Below the pieces are notes generated by a model. That model was not told the DNA's origin. It made no database searches and was given only the letters and a program-made list of their open reading frames with translations. Below are positions 14,858-24,414 of a DNA stretch of 64,000 bases, one piece after another; within the stretch, counting starts at the first letter, position 1, and every line of letters starts with the position of its first letter. The position numbers and the translations under genes were made by a program. The stretch is from an uncultured Oscillospiraceae bacterium (GTDB taxonomy: Bacteria > Bacillota > Clostridia > Oscillospirales > Oscillospiraceae). The DNA is taken from contig CAJTPV010000006.1 in NCBI GenBank assembly GCA_910578505.1, forward strand, positions 1-64,000, written 5' to 3'.

Positions 14858-15319
14858 ATGGAACGTATTGCCAGTTTTCAGGTGGACCACAACACGCTGC
14901 TCCCCGGCCTCTACCTCTCCCGCCGGGACGGCGACGTGGTGACCTTTGACCTGCGCTTCAAAAAGCCCAATACCGGCGACCTGCTGACCAACGCGGAGAT
15001 GCATTCTATCGAGCACATTATCGCCACGCTGCTGCGCAATGGCCGCGCCAAGGACGCCGTCATCTATTTTGGCCCTATGGGCTGCCAGACCGGATTTTAC
15101 CTGCTTTTTGACGGCAAGCAGCTGAGTCTGGCCGGCGCGGTGGAGCTGGTGAAGGAGACCTTCGCCGCCGGAGCCGCGTTTGATGGGCCCATGCCCGGCA
15201 AGAGCGCCGCCGAGTGCGGGAATTATATCAATCTGGACGTTGCGCTGGCAAATAAACAGTGCGCCTATTACGCGGAAGTCCTTCGGGATTGGAACGAGGA
15301 ACGGCTGGCGTATCAGTAA
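14858..15319 (+). CDS. luxS: S-ribosylhomocysteine lyase (AI-2 synthase)
   Basis: LuxS converts S-ribosylhomocysteine to homocysteine and DPD, the precursor of autoinducer-2. The 153-residue protein keeps the metal ligands H49 and H53 (HSIEH, with base E52) and C120 (AAECGNY), plus the catalytic Cys C76 (MGCQTGF). AAGGAGA precedes the ATG. With mtnN it completes SAH detoxification and methionine recycling, and can produce AI-2. No AI-2 receptor is visible in the window. Confidence 0.97.
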   Translation: MERIASFQVDHNTLLPGLYLSRRDGDVVTFDLRFKKPNTGDLLTNAEMHSIEHIIATLLRNGRAKDAVIYFGPMGCQTGFYLLFDGKQLSLAGAVELVKETFAAGAAFDGPMPGKSAAECGNYINLDVALANKQCAYYAEVLRDWNEERLAYQ

Positions 15320-15331
15320 CGGCAGGAAAAA

Positions 15332-15373
15332 TGCCCTGGAAGCAGTTCGCAGCTGTACTTCCAGGGCACTTTT
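15332..15373 (+). terminator. Terminator of mtnN-luxS
   Basis: An 11-bp stem TGCCCTGGAAG (15332-15342) with CTTCCAGGGCA (15358-15368), then CTTTT. Confidence 0.8.
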
Positions 15374-15382
15374 GCATCTTCA

Positions 15383-15526
15383 TTATTTTTTTACAATCGC
15401 TATCTGGTCAAGGAGCTGCAAAAGTTCTTCTTTGGTATACCCGTCCTTATCACTCTCCGAAATCGTCAGCCGGAGCTCATACAGCGTAGCCAACTCGATC
15501 TTTTTCATCTCAGATTCACTTGGCAT
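15383..15526 (-). CDS. Hypothetical 47-residue protein
   Basis: A small acidic, helical protein (MKKIELATLYELRLTISES, TKEELLQLLDQIAIVKK). I recognise no family. The ATG at 15526 is preceded by AAAGGAGG at ideal distance, which supports real translation and argues against the longer frame starting at 15580. It lies between luxS and the MATE gene. Confidence 0.6.
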   Translation of the reverse strand: MPSESEMKKIELATLYELRLTISESDKDGYTKEELLQLLDQIAIVKK

Positions 15527-15601
15527 CTTCGCGGCCTCCTTTCCATGTGGTAATCCTATTATATACCAGATTTCACACATTGTCGAGCACTTTTTCCTGC
15601 A

Positions 15602-16975
15602 TCATTCAATTTCTTTCCGCGCACTGTTCATCACCCAGAAATAGCTTGGAATCAGAATCATATCCGCACCGGCCCAGGCCAGAATCTCCGCATAGAGTAT
15701 CCCGTTCTCGCCGAACATCGCCGGCAAAATCAGCGCCGCGCCGGTGCGCATCACGAACTCCGCCAGGCCGGACACCATCGGCAGCACCGTGTTCCCCATG
15801 CCCTGGATGCAGCTGCGGGTCAGATGCAGCACATACAGGACCGGCAGGCAGACCGCCATGATGGCCAGATAGTGGTACCCCACCGCAAGCGCCCGCAGGG
15901 TCTCCCCCGCGTCCGCGGGCAGGAACCATGCCAGCATCCACTTCCCAAAGGCCAGCATGGCGGCGGCAATCACCACCGACGTGATCAGCGCGATGACCAG
16001 CCCGGCCCGGATCCCCTGGGAGATCCGCCGCAGCTTCCCGGCCCCCAGGTTCTGCCCGGTATACGTGGTCATGGCGTAGCCGTAGGAGGTGGCCGCCACC
16101 TCCAGCACGCCGTAGAGCTTGTTGGTGGCGGTGAAGCCGGCGATAAAGGGCACGTCAAAGCCGTTGACGATGGTCTGTGTAATCATGCCGCCAATGGCGA
16201 TGACGGTATTCTGAAACGCCATCGGCGATCCCAGCATCATCAGCCGCCCGCACAGGCTGGCCCGGATGTCCCAGTCCTCCCGGCTGATATGCAGCACCTC
16301 GATATGGCAGATATGCCATACACAGTAGATGGCCGACAGACACTGGGCGATAATGGTCGCCGCCGCCGCGCCCTCCACGCCCCAGCCGAACCCCATCACA
16401 AACAGCAGATCCAGCGCCACGTTGGTCAGGGACGCGATCACCATCGCAATCAGCGGCGTGCGGCTGTTGCCCAGAGAGCGCAGGATGGACGCCGCCAGAT
16501 TGTAGGCCATCACCACCGGCAGCCCGCCGAACATAATGCGCAGATAGGCCATGGAAATAGGGCGGATTTCCGCCGGTACCTTCAGCAGGCTGACCGCAGG
16601 TCCCGCCAGCGCCTCGCTGGCAATGGTCAGGGTCACGCCGCACAGGACCGCCAGAAAAAGGGAGTTGGTCATGGTCCGGCGCAGCTTTTCGTACTGCCCC
16701 GCGCCGAAATTCTGGGCCATCAGGATGGAAAAGCCCTGGGTAAACCCCTGGATCGCGCCCAGGGTCAGCCAGTTCAGCCAGTCCACCGCCCCCAGCGCCG
16801 CCAGCGCGTCAATGCCCAGCACCTTCCCTACCACCGCCGTATCCACGACGGTGTACATCTGCTGGAAGATGTTCCCGGCCATCAGCGGGAGCGAGAAAAA
16901 CAGCAGCAGCGTCCACGGATTCCCGGTGGTGTGGTCACTGGTCCTCATCCACTTTTTCAGTCCTGTCTGCTCCAT
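15602..16975 (-). CDS. MATE-family multidrug/metabolite efflux transporter
   Basis: A 457-residue inner-membrane antiporter with twelve predicted helices in two MatE halves (about 20-180 and 240-410). Typical features include LPLMAGNIFQQMYTVVDTAV and the mirrored LGSPMAFQNTVIAIGGMITQ, plus GQNLGAGK. MATE proteins export cationic compounds using Na+ or H+. It starts 18 bp after the stop of the C11 peptidase gene, so the two are co-transcribed. Substrate unknown. Confidence 0.93.
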   Translation of the reverse strand: MEQTGLKKWMRTSDHTTGNPWTLLLFFSLPLMAGNIFQQMYTVVDTAVVGKVLGIDALAALGAVDWLNWLTLGAIQGFTQGFSILMAQNFGAGQYEKLRRTMTNSLFLAVLCGVTLTIASEALAGPAVSLLKVPAEIRPISMAYLRIMFGGLPVVMAYNLAASILRSLGNSRTPLIAMVIASLTNVALDLLFVMGFGWGVEGAAAATIIAQCLSAIYCVWHICHIEVLHISREDWDIRASLCGRLMMLGSPMAFQNTVIAIGGMITQTIVNGFDVPFIAGFTATNKLYGVLEVAATSYGYAMTTYTGQNLGAGKLRRISQGIRAGLVIALITSVVIAAAMLAFGKWMLAWFLPADAGETLRALAVGYHYLAIMAVCLPVLYVLHLTRSCIQGMGNTVLPMVSGLAEFVMRTGAALILPAMFGENGILYAEILAWAGADMILIPSYFWVMNSARKEIE

Positions 16976-16993
16976 ATCCTATTGCTCCATCTC

Positions 16994-19384
16994 TCAGGGA
17001 ATGGGGGGCGTCCACCAGTTCTGGTTGTAAAGGTCGGTAAAGCGGTAGGTACACCGCAGCTCTCCGCCCTCCAGCGGCACGTCGCTGACGGTCAGCTCCT
17101 CCTCTGTAACCGTAATGGGCTCGCCCATCAGATAGCTGTCCTGATAGCCGCCGTCATAGCTGTAGTAATCGCACAAAAACTCCAGGGTATCGCCGGGCTG
17201 CAGCTCCGTGCCGCTCTTCGCCACCGTGTCGGTCTCCCCCGCCGTATACACGGCGCGGACGCCGGTTACATAGCCGTAGGGCTGCTCGTTGTCGAAAGCC
17301 AGCAGCAGCTCCGCCCGCTGCCCGTTGTGCAGCACCGGCACCCGGCCTGTGATGGTGTAGTTCTCCCCGTCGTCCACGGTGGACGTGTGGTAGTAGGCCA
17401 CCGGCTGGCCGTCGATGGCAAGCCATGTGCCGTCGTTGACCCCCAGCAGCGCACCGGTATCGTCAAAGTCATAGACGTTATCCAGGCCCATGTCGATATA
17501 ACCCGCGCCGTCGTCATAAAACAGGTTCAGATCCAGGGTCTGCACCAGCCCCCACTGATCCTCGCTGAGGGTGACCGACGGCGTGCCGTCCGCGTTGGCG
17601 GTCCACACCAGCGCGCCGGGGTCGAAGCTGTTTTCCGACAGATACTGGACCGTCTCCTCCAGATCCAGCGCCCGGTCGTCCAAAAAGGCGGTATTATCGC
17701 TGGTCAGCCCGGCAATACGTCCAAAGCCGCCGCCCAGGAACGCCTCCAGCAGCTGGGACACCGCCGCTGCGTCTCCCGCGCCGCCGCCCAGCGTCCCCAG
17801 CAGGGACGGCAGCGGCGATGCCGTGCCGCCGGACGCCGCCTGGCCGCTGACTTCCAGACTGGCAAACTGCTTGATGCAGCGGGCGTACTCCGCGTCCATG
17901 CCGATCTGCTGGTAGGAGGCCACCGCCCGATCCACGTTGGAGAGCTTCTGGTACGGGAAGTAGATGGAGACGCCGTAGGCGTTGGTCATGTTGGAGGACG
18001 TGCGGTTGTACTTCACCGCACTGAGCAGCGCGTCCGCCAATGCCTTGCCTTCAGCCGTTCCCAGGTTCCGGGCCAGATGGACCAGGTCGATCTGGTCGAT
18101 GCGGCTGGACTGGGCAAACTCGCGGGCGCCGCTACGGGCGCCGGAGACGGTCTGATACTCCTTTGCCTGGATGAGCTGGCTGGTAGACTGGGCAAATGCC
18201 GTCAGCTTGGCGGGGACGGTTTTCTCCAGCTCCGCCAGATCAATCACAGACAGAGTGGTCAGCTGCCCCCGGCATTTCTGGGCGCATACATCCACGAAGT
18301 CGTCCACAATTTTCTGCCCGATCTCGATGGTGGGTTTTGATGTGTTCTTGCCGAACTCCGTGAGCCAGTTGGTATAATACCAGCCCACACCCGGCTCCGT
18401 CTCCTCGGATGCGATCAGGTAGTCGGCGTAGGGCGTCAGCATGAGGGCGGTCTCCGCCGTGGCCATGAGGCAGGCGTCAAAGCCGATGAAATCGAAGGTC
18501 ACGCCGGCGTTTTTCAGGGCCGTGTTGATGCCCGCCAGCCCCATGGAACCGCTGGAGGCGAATTTCTCATCGTAGCCGTAGCCGCTGATAGAGCCTCCGC
18601 CGTGGTCCCAGAAAATCAGCTCGTAGCGGTCCGCCGGGTAATTTTTCGCGCACCACTGGATGTACCCCGTCAGCGTGTCGGGATCGGTCATGGGCACGCT
18701 GCCCAGGTCCTTTTGCAGGCAAACCATGCCGCCGTCCCGGACCTGCCAGATCTGGTTGGCAGAGCTGCTGACCAGATTGTTTTTCCAGCCCTTGCAGCCG
18801 CCGGTATACACCAGCAGATTGATATTCTGCCCCAAATCGGCGGCCAGCATCTCCTGCAGGTCGGAGGTGCCCATCCCGCTACGGGATTCCAGGTCCGTGC
18901 CGCACATATAGACCATGATCGTGGCGGTATCCCTGCCATTACCCAGCAGTTTGGTCCGTTTTTCCCTGGCCTCCGGCGCGACCTGTGTGTTGAGCCGCCC
19001 GGTGTTTGCGCCGCCCTGCCAGCCGCTGGAGACGCTACCGCCGTTCAGCCCGCCCAGCAGTGCGGATAAATCGCCGCCTGCGCTCTGACCGGGCTGCTGT
19101 ATCTGTGACGGGGGCTGCGTCTGACCGCCGGACTGTCCGCCGCCGCTCAGCAGCGTACCCAGTCCACCGCCGCCCAGCAGCAGTACCGCCAGCAGAATGA
19201 GCAGCTTCATGCCGCCGCCGGAGCGCGTGCCGCGCTGCCCGGAGCCGCCGGACGGCTCTCGCCGGTCCGAATAGCCGCCGGAATCGCCGACGGGGCCGGT
19301 GTGCAGACCTTCGCCCCGCTTATTGACTGTTTTTCCGGGGCCGGTTACATTTTTTTCCCGTCCCCTGGGTCTATTGTTATTCAT
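16994..19384 (-). CDS. Membrane-anchored clostripain-family (C11) cysteine peptidase
   Basis: A 796-residue protein. Residues 1-58 are a basic, disordered cytosolic tail, a transmembrane anchor lies at about 59-80, then a Gly/Gln/Pro linker (to about 145). The C11 domain (about 150-500) has IMVYMCGTDLESRSG, the catalytic His H261 (FWDHGGG) and Cys C305 (FDACLMATAE). The C-terminal 300 residues form additional beta-rich regions. C11 enzymes cleave after Arg or Lys and often self-activate. GAGGAGG precedes the ATG. The single anchor puts the protease outside the cell. It shares a transcript with the MATE gene. Confidence 0.92.
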   Translation of the reverse strand: MNNNRPRGREKNVTGPGKTVNKRGEGLHTGPVGDSGGYSDRREPSGGSGQRGTRSGGGMKLLILLAVLLLGGGGLGTLLSGGGQSGGQTQPPSQIQQPGQSAGGDLSALLGGLNGGSVSSGWQGGANTGRLNTQVAPEAREKRTKLLGNGRDTATIMVYMCGTDLESRSGMGTSDLQEMLAADLGQNINLLVYTGGCKGWKNNLVSSSANQIWQVRDGGMVCLQKDLGSVPMTDPDTLTGYIQWCAKNYPADRYELIFWDHGGGSISGYGYDEKFASSGSMGLAGINTALKNAGVTFDFIGFDACLMATAETALMLTPYADYLIASEETEPGVGWYYTNWLTEFGKNTSKPTIEIGQKIVDDFVDVCAQKCRGQLTTLSVIDLAELEKTVPAKLTAFAQSTSQLIQAKEYQTVSGARSGAREFAQSSRIDQIDLVHLARNLGTAEGKALADALLSAVKYNRTSSNMTNAYGVSIYFPYQKLSNVDRAVASYQQIGMDAEYARCIKQFASLEVSGQAASGGTASPLPSLLGTLGGGAGDAAAVSQLLEAFLGGGFGRIAGLTSDNTAFLDDRALDLEETVQYLSENSFDPGALVWTANADGTPSVTLSEDQWGLVQTLDLNLFYDDGAGYIDMGLDNVYDFDDTGALLGVNDGTWLAIDGQPVAYYHTSTVDDGENYTITGRVPVLHNGQRAELLLAFDNEQPYGYVTGVRAVYTAGETDTVAKSGTELQPGDTLEFLCDYYSYDGGYQDSYLMGEPITVTEEELTVSDVPLEGGELRCTYRFTDLYNQNWWTPPIP

Positions 19385-19443
19385 CTCCGTCTGTCCTCCT
19401 CAAAGCTCGTCCGCCGGTTGTATGGCGGCGGATATCTTTCTGT

Positions 19444-19472
19444 ATTCTACACAGCTTGATGGGAAAAAGCAA
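19444..19472 (-). promoter_or_regulatory. Promoter of the C11 peptidase-MATE pair
   Basis: On the minus strand: -35 TTGCTT (19467-19472), 17-bp spacer, -10 TAGAAT (19444-19449). Confidence 0.6.
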
Positions 19473-19493
19473 TGACAAAATGAAAGAATATTG

Positions 19494-20375
19494 TTACGGA
19501 CGGTAGGTCTCCCTGATAAACGGCTCTTCGATTCCGGTATCCACCAGAAGATGGTATTTTCCGGGATGCCGGTAGGCGTTGCCCTGTACTTCAACGGCGC
19601 GGTACCGGCGCAGCTGCCCCACATCCAGCCGGGCAAGATAGACGCCCTCCTCCCCGCCGGATTGCAGAATGCAGGTGTCCCGCGAGCCCTCCCCTCCCGG
19701 AAGATAGGCCACGCCGTCAAAAACGCTGGAGCCGCCGTTGCAGTCCGGGACAGTCTCAGGGTAATTGCAGGTGGCCACCGCCAGCATATTTTCATACGCT
19801 CTGGCCCGCAGCTGTGACAGGCGGTTGAGCTCCATGGGGCAGGCGTTGGGGACAAGAATCAGCTCCGCCCCCTTCAGCATCAGGATTCTTGCGCTCTCCG
19901 GGAACTCCCTGTCGTAGCAGATCATCGCCCCAACCTGGATTTCGCCGCAGGCCGTATCAAGGGTGGCGACATAAAAGTCGTCGCCGGGCGTCAGGTTCCG
20001 TTCCGCGTCAAAGTCGCAGGTATGCACCTTCGCATAGGTCAGTTTCCGCCGGCCAAACCGGTCAAAGAGAACCAGCGTATTACGCGGGGCCGGTTCGTAC
20101 GCCTCCAGCAGCGTGATCCCGATACACATGGCAAGCTCCCGTGCCAGTTCCCCGAAGGCTGAGACAAAATCGCCGTCCGCGGGAATAGCCTCCGCCACCC
20201 ACTGGGCGGCGGGCCGGCCATAGATGCGATAGCCATTGCTCCACATTTCGGGAAAGAGCGCGATGTCCGCCCCCAAATCCTTTGCTCTTCTGCAATAAGC
20301 AATCCCCTTTTCAAGATTTTCCGCCAATGTGCCGCAGGGGGATATCTGCAGCAGGGCTATTTTTAAGCTGTCCAT
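19494..20375 (-). CDS. Carbon-nitrogen hydrolase (nitrilase superfamily)
   Basis: A 293-residue cytosolic amidase-type enzyme with the Glu-Lys-Cys triad: E43 (ALFPEMWSNGY), K116 (LTYAKVHTCDF) and C153 (AMICYDREFPE). These enzymes hydrolyse C-N bonds of amides, such as omega-amides, N-carbamoyl compounds or nitriles; the exact substrate cannot be read from sequence. The ATG at 20375 follows GGAAAGGA; a longer frame to 20438 overlaps the upstream gene. It lies 19 bp after the GNAT gene in the same direction. Confidence 0.9.
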   Translation of the reverse strand: MDSLKIALLQISPCGTLAENLEKGIAYCRRAKDLGADIALFPEMWSNGYRIYGRPAAQWVAEAIPADGDFVSAFGELARELAMCIGITLLEAYEPAPRNTLVLFDRFGRRKLTYAKVHTCDFDAERNLTPGDDFYVATLDTACGEIQVGAMICYDREFPESARILMLKGAELILVPNACPMELNRLSQLRARAYENMLAVATCNYPETVPDCNGGSSVFDGVAYLPGGEGSRDTCILQSGGEEGVYLARLDVGQLRRYRAVEVQGNAYRHPGKYHLLVDTGIEEPFIRETYRP

Positions 20376-20394
20376 TGTTTTGTGTCCTTTCCGG

Positions 20395-20868
20395 TCATAA
20401 GCGGCAGACCATCGTATACTCTTCTTCGTTTTCGGCAACAGTCACAAATCCTGTTTTCCGATACATTTTTACAGCATAGTTGGCTTTTTGGACGGAGAGC
20501 GAAGTCTGCCGGTAACCGCTCCGTTTCAGTCTGCACAACATTTCCCGCATTAAAGCAGTACCGATCCCCAGTCCCCTGCAGTCTTTCAATAGGGATATTG
20601 CCAATGACGGGGTCTCATCATCGATATGCCCGTAGTCGTTCATCACACGGGCCCATACTGCGCCAATAATTCTGCCGTCCACTTCCGCTACCAAGCCGAT
20701 ATCATCCTTTTTTCTTCCGAATTCCTCGATGTATACCTGCAATTCAGGCCGCTGGATGATGGATTTCGGCGGTGCGGTCATCCCCTTCGGAACATAGATT
20801 GCCTCGTACAAAAAATCTTCCAGCAGATGGTATTCTGTCTCTTTTATTTCTCTGATGATGTAGTCCAT
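20395..20868 (-). CDS. GNAT-family N-acetyltransferase
   Basis: A 157-residue acetyl-CoA-dependent acyltransferase. The acetyl-CoA loop is present as LKDCRGLGIGTALMREML, after the beta-4 strand SLAISLL and before KANYAVKMYRKTGF. Substrate unknown. ATG 20868 is preceded by GAGGAGG; the longer frame to 20913 overlaps the lipoprotein stop. It probably sits in one transcript with the lipoprotein and the nitrilase-type gene. Confidence 0.88.
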   Translation of the reverse strand: MDYIIREIKETEYHLLEDFLYEAIYVPKGMTAPPKSIIQRPELQVYIEEFGRKKDDIGLVAEVDGRIIGAVWARVMNDYGHIDDETPSLAISLLKDCRGLGIGTALMREMLCRLKRSGYRQTSLSVQKANYAVKMYRKTGFVTVAENEEEYTMVCRL

Positions 20869-20909
20869 CCATACCTCCTCTCTCAAGCATAGGGCTTGTC
20901 CGCCGGGAT

Positions 20910-23702
20910 TCATGCCATATTACGTATATTTTCCAACGTCAGCGGTTGCCACGGAATCACAATCTCCTCCGCATCGAAATAAGACTTCTTCCATTCTTCA
21001 AACGCCGCGCCGTCTACAGGAGTAGCGTGGGGCGGAACGTCATCCGTCAGAATATAGTAGACAATTCCATCTCTATCCAGATCCGCTTCCGTCGGAAACG
21101 GAACGCCGTCCCAATCCGCGCCCTCCCGTTTGTCCCAGGCATTGGTCCGGGAAATTCTGTCATAGGTATCCGTATCCGGATGGTACTGATACACAGTAAA
21201 AGGCCAAAAAACATCCACAGCTCGACTTTGGTTGTTATGTGCAGGAGAGCGAATCACGCCGTTGTCATAAAGTACCGCGCTATACCAGTCTGAAAATTCC
21301 ATAAAAACCCCACTGTCAAAGCCATAGATTGTTAGAACCTGCTCGTGGGTCGTGTGTGGTGTGTACTTGGTCACCAGTTCATCTTCTCCGTCGCCGTCTA
21401 TGTCGAATAGTGCAAAACAATTTTCGGGAAGCATCTCACAGAAACCGCTGTTGGCATTTGATTCATAATAATCAGTACATAGCTCTACCAGAGCCCCCTT
21501 GTACGCCCCTAACATAATCTCACGGTCCGTCCGGCGGGAAACTGCCGTGTTTTCTGCCGATGCCGACATAGCCCGCCTTTTCCGCGCCGCCGGAGACTCT
21601 GGCGTTTCTTCGTCCTCCAACGTCACACCAAGACTGTCCAAAATATCCTCTGACAGCTGGAAATAGTAAACCGGCAAAATCCTGGCCCCGCCCAAGTAGG
21701 AATCCCACCATGCGTTGTAGACATCATTGTCTACAGGGTTTTCCACTTCCAGCGTTTCGTCACCGATATAGTAAACCATGCCGTCGCCATCCAAATCCGC
21801 TTCTGTTGGAAAGCTGTAAGCATATGTGTCCCGTGCGCTTGCCCCACCAAGCTCTTTGTGGGACTGTAGACTATACAGGAAATACGGCCAGATGGCGCAG
21901 TTCGGTCCCTGCGCATGGGATATTGGCACCCAGACAATGCCATTGTCATAAAAACGCGGAGTGGGCCGGAAACTTTCGTAAAATGAACCGTCTGTGTTAT
22001 AAATTTCTGTTATTTGCTCTGTTCCGCCGACGGTTGTAAGTTCTGTAATCAGTTCATCCTGCCCATCACCATTTATGTCATAAACAGCAAACCGGTTCCT
22101 GGATATGTCCGAGGAGTCACTCAGGCGCCGTTCTTTGCACTTCTTAACAAAATCCTGTAAAACCTGTCTCTGCTGTTCTGACAGATCCTCTGGACGGAAT
22201 TCGGTGGAGATTTCATAGGGGCTGTGCAGTTTACCAGAGGAAAAATACATACTATAGGTCGAATAGTCCAGAGAAGCGGTATACGTAAACACAGTTTCAT
22301 CACAGGGGGGCAGGGTACCGCTGCGGGTCTGCAAAATCGTTCCGTCCTGGAAGGAGTAGGAGGCCGCATCGCCACTGAGGAACCCTTTTTCAGGCTCTTC
22401 TTCCCACTGAAAACCTGAGAGGTCCAGCAGAATGTTCTCTTCTCCGGCGGCAATGTAGGCCGTGCCGTCTGCGTAAAATTGGAAGACGTCGCTGGAGTAA
22501 TAGTCATCAACAGCAATCTCTGCGGAATACGTTTTCTCGCGGAGACCCTGCCATTTCTGACCGGGCCGCGCATAGATGGTCAGACCCCCATAGCCGCCGT
22601 CCGCCACCCTGCCGTACAGGACCGCCAACTCCCGCTCCCCATCGCCGTCAAAATCCTCAAAATGCAGCTCCGGCAAAGTCATGTCCGCCCGGTCAACCAG
22701 CGGATCGCTGATCTCCTGAAAATAATTTCCATAGCGCAGCCATTTCTTTTCCTGCTGCGTGTCATAGTAGGCCGCAATATCGAACTCCGGGAGCTCCGCC
22801 ACAAGCCAGACATCCGTATCCGCTGTTTCCGGCGTGACGAGCTGCACGGGCAGACTGGCAAGATCCGGCAGGGTCTCGTCCTTCGTTACCGCGACCGCGC
22901 CGGAATGGATATCCTCCCAGTACCCGCCGCACCAGGAATAAATCACGGTCTCCCCTGTCACACACGGGGAACCGCCGGCCACATCATGATGCCGGTAATA
23001 GATGGATACCGCATAATTGTCCTTCCACCTGGTTTCTTTGATCTCCGGCAGCATATCCAGCGCGGATATGTCCTGCTCGAATACCTGGAAGTGTTTGCCG
23101 TAGCGGAGATATACCTTTGCGTCCCCACTGTCGCGGTAAAGCGCGATATCCTTCCCCGGCAATTCCCCCAGCAAATTGAAGTCATAGCCCTGCGCAATCA
23201 TTGAGAGATCCATCAATTCTTCCGACAGATTCTGGTCCTCCGACAGCAGCTGGAAACGGATCCAGTGGTGTCCGGCGGGGTCGATCCCCAGATTTTCATC
23301 AATATAGTCCAGCAAAACCGGGCCGTCTCTCTCCCACTCCGGCAAAGACCACTCCCCGGTCTCCCCGTCGTACAGCAGATAGCCCGTCTCACAGGATTCC
23401 TCCCACCTGCCTTCCAACTGGAAGGTGCAGTCCGCTTCGAATGCCGCCGCCCGGTCCCCGGTGACAAGGTCAAAGCGGGATTCTACGATTGTAACTGCAT
23501 TGATCCGGAAGTCCTTTCCGTCATTTTTCAGTTTTTCTTCCAGCAGCTGACCGGTCATGGTGATGTACCCGTTTTCAACCTCCTGCTCCTGTATCGATTC
23601 TGTTTCCTCCGGCGGCTCCTCCTCCGGTGCGGCCGTACACCCGGCGAGCGTCAGACCAATCAGGATACAGATGACAGCTGTGACCACGTGTGTTCGATTC
23701 AT
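20910..23702 (-). CDS. Large lipoprotein with a duplicated Asp-rich C-terminal module
   Basis: A 930-residue precursor with a lipoprotein signal peptide (ILIGLTLAGC) followed by an acidic linker. Two repeats in the C-terminal half share the series DINGDGQDEL / DIDGDGEDEL, YDNGIVWVP / YDNGVIRSP, a WPYFLY / WPFTVY strand, FPTEADLDGDGMVYYI / FPTEADLDRDGIVYYI and VYNAWWDSYLGG / AFEEWKKSYFDA. An earlier FEDFDGDGERELAVLYG belongs to the same type. The DxDxDG loops resemble calcium-binding or FG-GAP-like beta-propeller repeats. Function unknown. AAGGAGG precedes ATG 23702. Base composition looks less GC-rich than its neighbours. Confidence 0.8.
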   Translation of the reverse strand: MNRTHVVTAVICILIGLTLAGCTAAPEEEPPEETESIQEQEVENGYITMTGQLLEEKLKNDGKDFRINAVTIVESRFDLVTGDRAAAFEADCTFQLEGRWEESCETGYLLYDGETGEWSLPEWERDGPVLLDYIDENLGIDPAGHHWIRFQLLSEDQNLSEELMDLSMIAQGYDFNLLGELPGKDIALYRDSGDAKVYLRYGKHFQVFEQDISALDMLPEIKETRWKDNYAVSIYYRHHDVAGGSPCVTGETVIYSWCGGYWEDIHSGAVAVTKDETLPDLASLPVQLVTPETADTDVWLVAELPEFDIAAYYDTQQEKKWLRYGNYFQEISDPLVDRADMTLPELHFEDFDGDGERELAVLYGRVADGGYGGLTIYARPGQKWQGLREKTYSAEIAVDDYYSSDVFQFYADGTAYIAAGEENILLDLSGFQWEEEPEKGFLSGDAASYSFQDGTILQTRSGTLPPCDETVFTYTASLDYSTYSMYFSSGKLHSPYEISTEFRPEDLSEQQRQVLQDFVKKCKERRLSDSSDISRNRFAVYDINGDGQDELITELTTVGGTEQITEIYNTDGSFYESFRPTPRFYDNGIVWVPISHAQGPNCAIWPYFLYSLQSHKELGGASARDTYAYSFPTEADLDGDGMVYYIGDETLEVENPVDNDVYNAWWDSYLGGARILPVYYFQLSEDILDSLGVTLEDEETPESPAARKRRAMSASAENTAVSRRTDREIMLGAYKGALVELCTDYYESNANSGFCEMLPENCFALFDIDGDGEDELVTKYTPHTTHEQVLTIYGFDSGVFMEFSDWYSAVLYDNGVIRSPAHNNQSRAVDVFWPFTVYQYHPDTDTYDRISRTNAWDKREGADWDGVPFPTEADLDRDGIVYYILTDDVPPHATPVDGAAFEEWKKSYFDAEEIVIPWQPLTLENIRNMA

Positions 23703-23852
23703 TGACAATTCCTCCTTGACAAATAACTCCAGATGTATCATGATAGGCTCAGCTATCAGGTCCTGCCGAATGCAGTTACTGGTATATCGGCAGCAGTTTT
23801 ATATATGTAAAGTGTCAGTTGCAAGAATTGTCATAAAAAGATGGGAGCAGCT

Positions 23853-24350
23853 ATGGAAATCCGATACATCCACCCCGCCGACAGCAGACCGGCAATCAGC
23901 CGGGTCTATGAAAAAAGCTGGAAATATGCCTATCAGGGCATTATCCCCCAGGCCTACCTGGATTCCATCCCAGAGGGGCGTTGGGCGGATAATCTGGACC
24001 GCTCTGGCCTGCATACGCTGCTCTGCGTTGACGGCGGCAGCATTGTGGGAACCAGCAGCTTCTGCCGGTCCCGATGGGCGCAATACGACGGCTGGGGCGA
24101 GGTTGTTTCTATCTACCTTTTGCCTGATTACATGGGAAAGGGTCTGGGACGGCTTCTTATGAATCGCACGGTTTGGGAATTGTTCCAATTGGGATACCCA
24201 AACATCTTTTTATGGGTTCTTGAGGAAAATACCAGGGCAAGGGCATTTTATGAGCGGTTCGGTTTCCGGCAGACGGATGACGTCTTGACTGACTCCATTG
24301 GCAATCGGAATTTGCGGGAAATCCGATATGCGCTGCAATCCGGCAGTTGA
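23853..24350 (+). CDS. GNAT-family N-acetyltransferase
   Basis: A 165-residue GNAT enzyme: EIRYIHPADSRPAISRVYEK at the start, VVSIYLLPDYMGKGLGRLLM as the acetyl-CoA-binding region, then IFLWVLEENTRARAFYERFG. Substrate unknown. I prefer ATG 23853, with GGGAG 5 nt upstream; an ATG at 23841 has no ribosome binding site. It is divergent from the large lipoprotein gene. Its stop overlaps the azlC promoter. Confidence 0.9.
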   Translation: MEIRYIHPADSRPAISRVYEKSWKYAYQGIIPQAYLDSIPEGRWADNLDRSGLHTLLCVDGGSIVGTSSFCRSRWAQYDGWGEVVSIYLLPDYMGKGLGRLLMNRTVWELFQLGYPNIFLWVLEENTRARAFYERFGFRQTDDVLTDSIGNRNLREIRYALQSGS

Positions 24351-24375
24351 CAAACCTCCGTGTATATACTAAAAT
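24347..24375 (+). promoter_or_regulatory. azlCD promoter
   Basis: -35 TTGACA (24347-24352, overlapping the upstream stop codon), 17-bp spacer, -10 TAAAAT (24370-24375). Confidence 0.6.
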
Positions 24376-24414
24376 AAATTGCCTGTCTATAATCCACAAA
24401 ATAAAAGACAGACA

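Noticed and set aside
15824..18340. Open frame of about 840 codons on the plus strand
   Set aside because: It is antisense to the MATE and C11 genes, is rich in His/Gln/Arg/Pro with no domain, and arises from the GC-rich codon bias of those genes.
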